Source: a virus. Taken from it: a stretch of 22,330 bases of DNA. Positions 1-5,434 of this stretch are shown one piece after another. The translations under genes were made by a program, and so were the position numbers. The notes beneath the pieces are model-generated. The model saw only the letters and a list, made by a program, of their open reading frames with translations. It did no database searches and was not told the origin of the DNA. Position 1 is the stretch's first letter. Each line of letters begins with the position of its first letter. The stretch is from positions 1 to 22,330 of the IMG/VR virus record IMGVR_UViG_3300023087_000122, one strand, 5' to 3'.

Positions 1-197
1 AATACGAGTTTCTTATAAATATTGTAAGACCACGGAAAAGATTCTCCAAGTGGTATAAAAAAGAAGAGGATAGTGACCTTGAAGCTGTAAAAGAATATTA
101 TGGCTATAGCAATGAAAAAGCAATTCAAGCACTCACTGTACTTACCCGCGACAATATCATAACAATAAAAGAAAAATTAGAAAAGGGTGGTTGTTAA
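1..197 (+). CDS. 62: Clamp-loader small subunit gp62 (3' end only)
   Basis: Partial gene, open at the left edge; the reading frame starts at base 3 and stops with TAA at 195-197. The visible 64 residues contain the block RPRKRFSKWYKKEEDSD followed by a helical segment. This matches the C-terminal region of T4 gp62 (PRGKRYGKWAKLVEDS in T4) and its cyanophage relatives. gp62 with gp44 forms the clamp loader that places the gp45 sliding clamp on DNA. The stop overlaps the next start as TAATG, and the next gene is regA, the same order as in T4 (44-62-regA), which strongly supports the call. The start and N-terminal half lie outside the window. Confidence 0.85.
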   Translation, partial: YEFLINIVRPRKRFSKWYKKEEDSDLEAVKEYYGYSNEKAIQALTVLTRDNIITIKEKLEKGGC

Positions 198-595
198 TGG
201 ATAATATTATTGAATCATTGGTGGAAGTGATTCTAAGAAATGAAGATGATTTTTTGAAAGTGAGGGAAACTCTAACTCGCATCGGAATTGCTTCACCAAA
301 AGAAAGAAAACTTTATCAGTCTTGTCACATTTTACACAAGCGTGGTAAGTATTACATCGTTCACTTTAAAGAACTGTTTGCCCTTGATGGGAAAAGCACT
401 AACTTTTCTGAAGAAGATAAAGGTCGTCGTAATACTATCACTAAATTGTTAGCTGACTGGAATCTCATTGATGTGGTTAATCCTTCTGTAATTGAAGAAC
501 CCGTCACTCCAATGAATCAGATTAAAATTATTGCTCACAAAGATAAAGACGATTGGGAATTGGTTACTAAATATAATATTGGTAAGAAAAAATAG
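197..595 (+). CDS. regA: RegA-type translational repressor
   Basis: 132 residues, near the 122 of T4 RegA. The central stretch LYQSCHIL-KYYIVHFKE and the following EEDKGRRNTITKLLADWNLI block match T4 RegA closely. RegA binds the ribosome-binding region of many early phage mRNAs and shuts off their translation. I place the start at ATG 197, coupled to the gp62 stop. This adds about seven residues to the N-terminus compared with T4. An in-frame GTG at 221 would give a T4-length N-terminus but has no Shine-Dalgarno. In T4 the next gene is DNA polymerase 43. Here a promoter and a SprT-like gene follow instead, so the cluster has been rearranged. Confidence 0.95.
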   Translation: MDNIIESLVEVILRNEDDFLKVRETLTRIGIASPKERKLYQSCHILHKRGKYYIVHFKELFALDGKSTNFSEEDKGRRNTITKLLADWNLIDVVNPSVIEEPVTPMNQIKIIAHKDKDDWELVTKYNIGKKK

Positions 596-598
596 CGG

Positions 599-626
599 TT
601 GACATTTTTGTAAATCATGATAGAAT
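599..626 (+). promoter_or_regulatory. Sigma70-like promoter upstream of the SprT-like gene
   Basis: TTGACA at 599-604, 16-nt spacer, TAGAAT at 621-626, in the gap between regA and the gene at 652. The -35 is a perfect consensus and the -10 differs at one position. A GAGG Shine-Dalgarno follows at 641-644. It fits a host-sigma70 early or middle promoter; no transcript evidence is available. Confidence 0.7.
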
Positions 627-651
627 AGATCTATCGAGTTGAGGTAAGCTT

Positions 652-1194
652 ATGGCTACTCTACGTTATAATAGACTTTCTAAAGCACAAAAAAATCTTG
701 CCTTTGATGCAATTAATTTTTGTATACAAAAGTTTATGCCTCGTTTAAATAACAAATTGTTTATACGAGTTATAGGAAAAGAAAATCTTCTTGAGAAAGA
801 AGGTGTGTATGGTGACTGTGATTATGAAGAACCAATTCGTTACAATCCTCGCGACTTTAAAATACGTATAGATAATCAAATCGACGCTGAAACTTTTGTC
901 AGTACGATAATGCATGAAATGGTTCACCTTAAACAGTATGCTAAAGGTGAAATGAAGCAAATCATGACAACGCGTCGTTTAACATATCGTTGGAATGGTG
1001 ATAGAATAGATGTTCAAGATTTAGATTACTATGATATGCCGTGGGAAGTAGAAGCTCACGGCAGAGAAGCAGGTTTAGTACATCAGTTTCTCAAAGAAAA
1101 TCCGTATTGGAATAAATTTATGATGGGAGCAGCGCATGACGAGACAATATATCTTGGTAGAAAAATGCCAAGACAAATTGAAATGGTATTCTAA
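652..1194 (+). CDS. SprT-like zinc metalloprotease
   Basis: 180 residues with an HEMVH zinc motif (H88, E89, H92) and downstream the acidic PWEVEAHGRE segment (about 130-139) likely to supply the third ligand or second-shell contact. This is the layout of SprT/WSS1-type zincins, which in cells cleave DNA-bound proteins. Proteins of this type are frequent in T4-like marine phages, where their substrate is not known. There is no signal peptide, so it is cytoplasmic. Start ATG 652 has GAGG eight bases upstream and follows a good promoter, so the gene probably begins its own transcription unit. The exact subfamily is uncertain. Confidence 0.75.
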   Translation: MATLRYNRLSKAQKNLAFDAINFCIQKFMPRLNNKLFIRVIGKENLLEKEGVYGDCDYEEPIRYNPRDFKIRIDNQIDAETFVSTIMHEMVHLKQYAKGEMKQIMTTRRLTYRWNGDRIDVQDLDYYDMPWEVEAHGREAGLVHQFLKENPYWNKFMMGAAHDETIYLGRKMPRQIEMVF

Positions 1195-1327
1195 TTATAT
1201 CGGCGAAAAGTTTATATTGTTAGATGATCCTGATTATGATGGGACTGAGTGGAAAACACTACAACCAGACGGATACATAAATTTTATTTCTACTCGTGAT
1301 GGAAAGATTGTGAATAAAGATGAGTAA
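1136..1327 (+). CDS. Small conserved-type phage protein, start uncertain
   Basis: Up to 63 residues, overlapping the end of the SprT-like gene by 59 bases in another frame. The part that looks protein-like begins at KWYSNYIGEKFILLDD and continues through PDGYINFISTRDG. This resembles short proteins of T4-like marine phages that begin with MKWY. A TTG at 1178 followed by Lys-Trp-Tyr may therefore be the true start (49 residues), with ATG 1136 as the alternative. Neither has a good Shine-Dalgarno. The stop overlaps the next start by eight bases, so it is probably translated together with the cytidylyltransferase. Function unknown. Confidence 0.5.
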   Translation: MTRQYILVEKCQDKLKWYSNYIGEKFILLDDPDYDGTEWKTLQPDGYINFISTRDGKIVNKDE

Positions 1328-1739
1328 GATTGGTTTTACATGCAGCACATTTGATTTACTTCATGCTGGCCATATTGCTATGTTAAGAGAAGCAAAGACT
1401 AAATGCGACTATCTCATCTGTGGTCTTCAAGTAGATCCAAGTCTGGATCGCAAAGAAAAAAATTCTCCGGTTCAAAGTTTAGTTGAAAGATATACTCAAC
1501 TTAACGCTGTGCAATATGTCGATGAAATTATTCCATACCAAACAGAGTCTGATTTGGAAGATATCCTTGCCATGTATAATATTAACTTACGTATTCTCGG
1601 CGTAGAATATAGAGATAAAGATTTTACTGGTAAAGATATTTGTAGAAAACGTGATATTGAATTGTTTTTTAATCAAAGAGATCACAGGTTTTCTAGTTCA
1701 GATTTAAGAAATCGTGTTTATCAAGCACAAAATATATAA
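1320..1739 (+). CDS. Cytidylyltransferase-like nucleotidyltransferase (TagD/GCT type)
   Basis: 139 residues, a single Rossmann-like nucleotidyltransferase domain. The signature HxGH is at H15-A-G-H18 in the context FDLLHAGHIAMLREAK, and a C-terminal SSSDLRNRV replaces the usual ISSTxIR motif. This is the arrangement of glycerol-3-phosphate and ethanolamine-phosphate cytidylyltransferases, which transfer CMP or AMP to a phosphorylated small molecule. The length equals TagD (about 130). The substrate cannot be told from sequence; an adenylyltransferase role is possible. It overlaps the previous gene by eight bases and ends one base before tRNA-Leu, so the tRNA must be cut from the same transcript. 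Confidence 0.8.
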   Translation: MSKIGFTCSTFDLLHAGHIAMLREAKTKCDYLICGLQVDPSLDRKEKNSPVQSLVERYTQLNAVQYVDEIIPYQTESDLEDILAMYNINLRILGVEYRDKDFTGKDICRKRDIELFFNQRDHRFSSSDLRNRVYQAQNI

Positions 1740-1740
1740 T

Positions 1741-1827
1741 GCCTCGGTGGTGAAATTGGTAGACACAAGAGACTTAAAATCTCTCGGAGGAAACTCCGTG
1801 CCGGTTCGAGTCCGGCTCGAGGCACCA
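1741..1827 (+). tRNA. tRNA-Leu (anticodon UAA)
   Basis: 87 nt including an encoded CCA. Acceptor GCCTCGG pairs with TCGAGGC (one G-U). The anticodon loop CTTAAAA holds TAA at 1775-1777. A long variable arm CGGAGGAAACTCCG is typical of class II tRNA-Leu. The T arm is GCCGG-TTCGAGT-CCGGC. It reads UUA, a codon common in AT-rich phage genes. Confidence 0.97.
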
Positions 1828-1831
1828 ATAT

Positions 1832-1907
1832 TCCGTCTTAGCTCAGTTGGTAGAGCAGCTGACTGTTAATCAGCGGGTCGCTGGTTCGAGCCCAGCAGAC
1901 GGAGCCA
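1832..1907 (+). tRNA. tRNA-Asn (anticodon GUU)
   Basis: 76 nt including an encoded CCA, four bases after tRNA-Leu. Acceptor TCCGTCT pairs with AGACGGA, anticodon stem GCTGA/TCAGC, loop CTGTTAA with GTT at 1865-1867, T arm GCTGG/CCAGC. All canonical arms are present. Confidence 0.97.
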
Positions 1908-1911
1908 TTTT

Positions 1912-1919
1912 TATAAATA
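1912..1919 (+). promoter_or_regulatory. TATAAATA box, possible T4-type late promoter
   Basis: Exact TATAAATA between tRNA-Asn and isocitrate lyase. It matches the T4 late promoter box, but a start about six bases downstream would leave only a few bases before ATG 1929. In AT-rich DNA the motif also arises by chance. It could also be unrelated AT-rich spacer. Confidence 0.3.
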
Positions 1920-1928
1920 GGATTGATT

Positions 1929-3170
1929 ATGAAAAAGAGAAACTACTCAGCTGAGACTGTAAGGTCTCTACAGGGTTCGATAAAGATTGAACATACGCTT
2001 GCAAAGTTGGGGGCAAGCAAGCTGCGTAAACTCTTTGAAGAACATGAATACATAAATACATTTGGCGCATATAATGGTCAACAGGCTATTCAACACGTTA
2101 AAGCAGGTTTGCATGCAATTTATTTGTCAGGCTGGCAGGTCGCTGCCTCTCAGAACTCAGCTGGCGAAGTCTATCCTGATCAAAGCCTTTACCCTGTTAA
2201 TAGTGTTCCTGACGTCGTTCGTAATATTAATAACGCCTTTAGACGACAAGATCAAATCGAATATGCCGAGAAGGGAACCGGGTTTTCCTTCGCACCGATT
2301 ATAGCAGACGCAGAAGCTGGATTTGGAGGAGTCTTAAATGCTTACGAATTGGCACGAAATCTTATTGAGGCAGGCGCAGCGGCCGTCCACTTCGAAGACC
2401 AACTCTCCTCAGCCAAAAAGTGTGGACACCTCGGAGGAAAAGTCCTCATCCCTACTGACCAAGCTATTCGAAACCTCAACGCTGCAAGGCTTGCTGCTGA
2501 TGTGGCTGATACTGATACTGTTATCATCGCACGAACCGACGCAGAATCGGCTAAGCTCATGGTCTCTGACCAACACGTCATCGACAAAAAATATGTCAAA
2601 CGATATGGTTCAGCAGGCGGAGCAACAACAATTGGAAAAACGTCAGACGGATTCTACCAAATCGAGGAAGGTCGAGGACTAGAATTTGGCTGTGAACGTG
2701 GTGCAGCGTACGCTGAATACGCTGACCTCGTATGGTGTGAAACTTCTAAACCATGTCTTAAAGAAGCAAAGCGATTCTCTGATGCTGTAAGAGGATCAGT
2801 ACCAGACGCGATGCTTGCATATAACTGTTCACCATCATTTAACTGGCGTAAGTCAATTCCTGGTGATGCAGAATTACGAGACTTCCAATATGAACTCGGT
2901 AAGATGGGTTTTAAATTCCAGTTTATTACTCTTGCTGGTTTCCATGCAACGAATCATGCTATCTTTCAGTTTGCTCGAGCTTATAAGAAAATGGGCATGC
3001 TAGCTTATAGTTATTTGCAAGAAGAAGAATTCGCTGCTGAACAATTTGGCTACACAAGTACGAAGCATCAACGCGAGGTTGGTGTTGGTTACTTCGATCA
3101 AATTGCAAATGCCTTAGGTTCATCATCGACCGCAGCTATGAAAGGTTCGACTGAAGAGGATCAGTTCTAA
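1929..3170 (+). CDS. aceA: Isocitrate lyase (glyoxylate shunt)
   Basis: 413 residues, against 434 in E. coli AceA; only about 20-30 N-terminal residues are shorter. It cleaves isocitrate to glyoxylate and succinate. The catalytic loop KKCGHLGGK is intact with Cys165, the Mg site region ADAEAGFGG is at 126-134, and the conserved stretches YLSGWQVAA, LVWCETS, NCSPSFNW, KFQFITLAG and the terminal GSTEEDQF all match bacterial isocitrate lyase. The KKCGH signature separates it from methylisocitrate lyase. Nothing looks decayed, so it is expected to be active. Start ATG 1929 has only a weak AGGA. The TAATG stop/start overlap begins a run of coupled genes that reaches the alternative oxidase. The middle of the gene is about 53% GC (2341-2460) in AT-rich surroundings, consistent with acquisition from a cell. 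Confidence 0.97.
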   Translation: MKKRNYSAETVRSLQGSIKIEHTLAKLGASKLRKLFEEHEYINTFGAYNGQQAIQHVKAGLHAIYLSGWQVAASQNSAGEVYPDQSLYPVNSVPDVVRNINNAFRRQDQIEYAEKGTGFSFAPIIADAEAGFGGVLNAYELARNLIEAGAAAVHFEDQLSSAKKCGHLGGKVLIPTDQAIRNLNAARLAADVADTDTVIIARTDAESAKLMVSDQHVIDKKYVKRYGSAGGATTIGKTSDGFYQIEEGRGLEFGCERGAAYAEYADLVWCETSKPCLKEAKRFSDAVRGSVPDAMLAYNCSPSFNWRKSIPGDAELRDFQYELGKMGFKFQFITLAGFHATNHAIFQFARAYKKMGMLAYSYLQEEEFAAEQFGYTSTKHQREVGVGYFDQIANALGSSSTAAMKGSTEEDQF

Positions 3171-3505
3171 TGTTTAAGAAATTAGGCTTTGCAATCTATG
3201 ACCTGTACAACTTTTTCTTTAGTTTAAAGGTCAATCCACTGCGCCACATTCCAAACGCATTCACACAATTCATTCTGATGTTTTACTTGTCAGTGATGTG
3301 GACTGTTGTGTTTACTTTGTGGGCAGGATATACCATTTATTTTGGTATCGGTAGTGTAGGGGGACACTTATTAGTAATCGCCGCATTCTTTATTACAGCA
3401 CTAACATTTCAAGATGCTGAAAAGAACGGCCATCTATGGGTAAAGAGATCTCAACCAGATCCGAGGAAAAACAAATGCGTATGGGACTTGGAAAAAGAGG
3501 GCTAG
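3170..3505 (+). CDS. Two-TM inner-membrane protein, unknown
   Basis: 111 residues with two hydrophobic segments at about 34-58 and 62-80, a basic N-terminus and a polar, charged tail of 30 residues. I recognise no family. The start is fused to the isocitrate lyase stop (TAATG at 3168-3172), so the two are almost certainly co-translated. Its position between isocitrate lyase and the alternative oxidase makes a membrane role linked to respiration or transport conceivable, but nothing in the sequence shows it. Confidence 0.75.
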   Translation: MFKKLGFAIYDLYNFFFSLKVNPLRHIPNAFTQFILMFYLSVMWTVVFTLWAGYTIYFGIGSVGGHLLVIAAFFITALTFQDAEKNGHLWVKRSQPDPRKNKCVWDLEKEG

Positions 3506-3699
3506 CGCTCTTTGCATTATTCATACCAGCTTGTTCGAATGTAGAAGAACAAGGTGAGTGTTTTGAGTGGTACACAACTGTTATAGAGAAGAAACAACGA
3601 CTACCATATCCAATGCAAGGTGTAGTTGTAAGAGAAGAAACCGTAGTTCAATGTAGGAGCAGAGATGAAAGACAAACTACTGAAAGCAGTGCGAGCTAA
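3475..3699 (+). CDS. Small lipoprotein, signal peptide overlapping upstream gene
   Basis: 74 residues. ATG 3475 follows GAGG and gives a short basic start, a hydrophobic core LALFALF and an IPAC lipobox with Cys at about residue 19. The mature part is short and has three further cysteines at most. An in-frame ATG at 3436 lacks a clear Shine-Dalgarno and would bury the signal peptide. The first 31 bases overlap the end of the two-TM gene in another frame. Function unknown. A spanin-type lipoprotein is possible on size alone, but there is no proline-rich segment and no obvious partner. Confidence 0.65.
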   Translation: MRMGLGKRGLALFALFIPACSNVEEQGECFEWYTTVIEKKQRLPYPMQGVVVREETVVQCRSRDERQTTESSAS

Positions 3700-3871
3700 G
3701 CACGCAGCAATTTGTGAAGAAGCACTCGTAAATATCGAGGTATATGAAAAGGCAGTCGGCATCGGTGAGCACCCTGATTTAGTTGGCGCAGTCGAAGAGC
3801 AAGTCGATAAGTTCGTGCATGCCCTTGAAATGGTCGAAGGTGTAGATAAAATCTTGAAAGAAACACGATGA
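3665..3871 (+). CDS. Small helical protein of a marine T4-like phage family
   Basis: 68 residues, highly charged and predicted helical throughout, with a central VGIGEHPDLVGAVEEQVDK segment. I recall very similar short proteins with a GIGEHP motif in cyanophages and other marine T4-like phages, without assigned function. An AGGAG at 3655-3659 sits five bases before ATG 3665. It overlaps the lipoprotein by 35 bases and the alternative oxidase by four (ATGA), so it links the two in translation. Confidence 0.75.
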   Translation: MKDKLLKAVRAKHAAICEEALVNIEVYEKAVGIGEHPDLVGAVEEQVDKFVHALEMVEGVDKILKETR

Positions 3872-4431
3872 GAGATTGGTTTGCAAAATCAATGACGATG
3901 TTCTTTCGGTTCTTTGCTGACACGTTCTTTGCTAAACGTTATGGCCATCGTGCTGTTGTGCTTGAAACTGTAGCCGGTGTTCCTGGCATGGTAGCAGGTA
4001 TGTTAGTCCATTTACGCAGTCTTCGTAAAATGGAGCGCGGCAATGGAACAATGATCCATGAAATGCTAGCTGAAGCTGAAAATGAGCGTAAACATCTTAT
4101 GTTTTTTATTGAGATTGTTAATCCTAATCGGTTTGAACGTTGGTTAATTGTTTTTGCACAATTTATTTTTTGGCACTTTTATCTTATTACTTATTTGATT
4201 TCACCAAAAACTGCTCATAGAATGACACATTACTTTGAGGCAGAAGCAGTCAAAAGTTACACTGAATATCTATCATTGATAAATAAAGGTGAGATAGAAA
4301 ATGTTCCAGCTCCACAGCTGGCCATTGAATATTATAATTTACCAGAAGATGCAAAACTTGCAGACATGGTGATTTGTATTCGTGCAGATGAAGAAAAACA
4401 TAGCAAGGTTAATTTAGAATATTCGTTATGA
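3868..4431 (+). CDS. aox: Alternative oxidase (quinol terminal oxidase)
   Basis: 187 residues. All di-iron ligands of the AOX/PTOX family can be placed: E33 in LETVAGVPGM, E73 and H76 in AENERKHL, E124 or E126 in YFEAEAVKSY, and E175 and H178 in RADEEKH. Two hydrophobic helices match the monotopic membrane patch. The enzyme oxidises quinol and reduces oxygen to water without pumping protons. Bacterial and cyanophage PTOX/AOX proteins are usually somewhat longer at the N-terminus; the catalytic bundle here is complete. The start forms an ATGA overlap with the previous gene. Local composition is very AT-rich (about 22% GC at 4141-4200), unlike the isocitrate lyase, so it looks long adapted to the phage. 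Distinguishing AOX from PTOX needs a tree. Confidence 0.93.
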   Translation: MRDWFAKSMTMFFRFFADTFFAKRYGHRAVVLETVAGVPGMVAGMLVHLRSLRKMERGNGTMIHEMLAEAENERKHLMFFIEIVNPNRFERWLIVFAQFIFWHFYLITYLISPKTAHRMTHYFEAEAVKSYTEYLSLINKGEIENVPAPQLAIEYYNLPEDAKLADMVICIRADEEKHSKVNLEYSL

Positions 4432-4658
4432 CACCACAGCAGATATTTGATTATAAAAGAAAATGGATGCCGGGGATTGTGGTTACATTGCACAGTGATT
4501 TAGAATCTGCTGGTAAAGATTGGTGTAAGAAACAATGTGAAAAATATGAATGGCACTTCAAATCATATACTGACATTTATCAGCATTCTTTTATGTTTGA
4601 AAATATAAAAGCTGCACAAAATTTTGAAATGGAGTTTGCACCTTACACTAATCAATAA
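4428..4658 (+). CDS. Small hypothetical protein
   Basis: 76 residues, rich in aromatic residues, with two cysteines in the WCKKQCEKYEWHFKSY segment and no membrane helix. The start overlaps the oxidase stop as ATGA, so it is the sixth gene in the coupled chain. It reads like a small alpha-beta cytoplasmic protein of the kind common in T4-like marine phages. I do not recognise its function. Confidence 0.7.
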   Translation: MTPQQIFDYKRKWMPGIVVTLHSDLESAGKDWCKKQCEKYEWHFKSYTDIYQHSFMFENIKAAQNFEMEFAPYTNQ

Positions 4659-4669
4659 GAAGAATAATT

Positions 4670-5434
4670 ATGGCATTTCTAGTTCATCCTTTACCACCCA
4701 TTTCAGTTTACGTTCGTAAAGAATATTTGTATGATTTAGAAAAAGGCCATGGTGAATTTACACCAGGTGTGTGGATTAGTGTTAAAAGTACAATGTATAA
4801 AGCATTATACTTTGAAACACTTCTCACTGATTATGGTGCTTTATACGACAAACTTCCAATCTCAGCGTTTGTTTGGAAAACAGACCACGGAGATCTCCTT
4901 CCTCTCGATGTCCTACAATTGTGGGATTGCTTTGACTACGATATTACTGTAGTACAAAAACCAATATTATCTCGTTGCGAATTCTTTGGTAAAGATAAGA
5001 ATATGCACGCCGGCGAATATGAATTTACAATTGATAATTGCCACAGAGATCATTCTATTTTAAATACTAATTTTAGTGAAGAAGATCCTGAGCACAAATC
5101 ATTTAACGTTATAAGACTAGACAATGGCCAATTTGCTGCTCAACCAAATAATAGAGTTATTTGGCGAGATTCAAGTCTAACGCCTGACAAACTTCTTCAG
5201 CCAGATTTTAAAGTATGTACACAAAACTATGCAGTTGAAACTGAACCAAAGTGGAGTGTTGGTCATACAGATGAGTGGCAATACAAAACAAAAGAAGAAG
5301 AGTCTTTACCAAGTATTAGTGAAAGCTTTAAAGACGATTTAGACGACTATACGCGTAAACGAGAAGATAATGAAAAGTATAGACGTCGTAAAAAAGTGAT
5401 GCGTAAAAATAAAGAAAAGGATAATAAAAAATGA
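4670..5434 (+). CDS. Hypothetical phage protein with charged C-terminal tail
   Basis: 254 residues. The first 170 look like a folded domain of mixed type (VYVRKEYLYDL, GVWISVKSTMYKALYFE, ALYDKLPISAFVWK), followed by a linker and a strongly basic, lysine/arginine-rich tail from about 220 that suggests RNA or DNA contact or a disordered end. Similar proteins occur in T4-like cyanophages and pelagic phages, but I know no function. Eleven bases separate it from the previous gene, and it overlaps the metzincin start by four bases. Confidence 0.75.
   Translation: MAFLVHPLPPISVYVRKEYLYDLEKGHGEFTPGVWISVKSTMYKALYFETLLTDYGALYDKLPISAFVWKTDHGDLLPLDVLQLWDCFDYDITVVQKPILSRCEFFGKDKNMHAGEYEFTIDNCHRDHSILNTNFSEEDPEHKSFNVIRLDNGQFAAQPNNRVIWRDSSLTPDKLLQPDFKVCTQNYAVETEPKWSVGHTDEWQYKTKEEESLPSISESFKDDLDDYTRKREDNEKYRRRKKVMRKNKEKDNKK

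Noticed and set aside
2342-2599. Long antisense open frame within isocitrate lyase
   Set aside because: It has no Shine-Dalgarno or promoter and arises from the GC-rich codon pattern of the strongly supported aceA gene.
1929-3170. Isocitrate lyase as a sign of a host chromosome
   Set aside because: It is embedded between phage tRNAs and overlapping phage-type genes, with gp62, RegA, DUF7220 and T4 lysozyme in the same window. A chimeric assembly cannot be excluded without reads but is not suggested by the TAATG junction.
3475-3699. Outer-membrane spanin
   Set aside because: Size and lipobox fit, but there is no proline-rich segment and no i-spanin-like partner in the expected arrangement.
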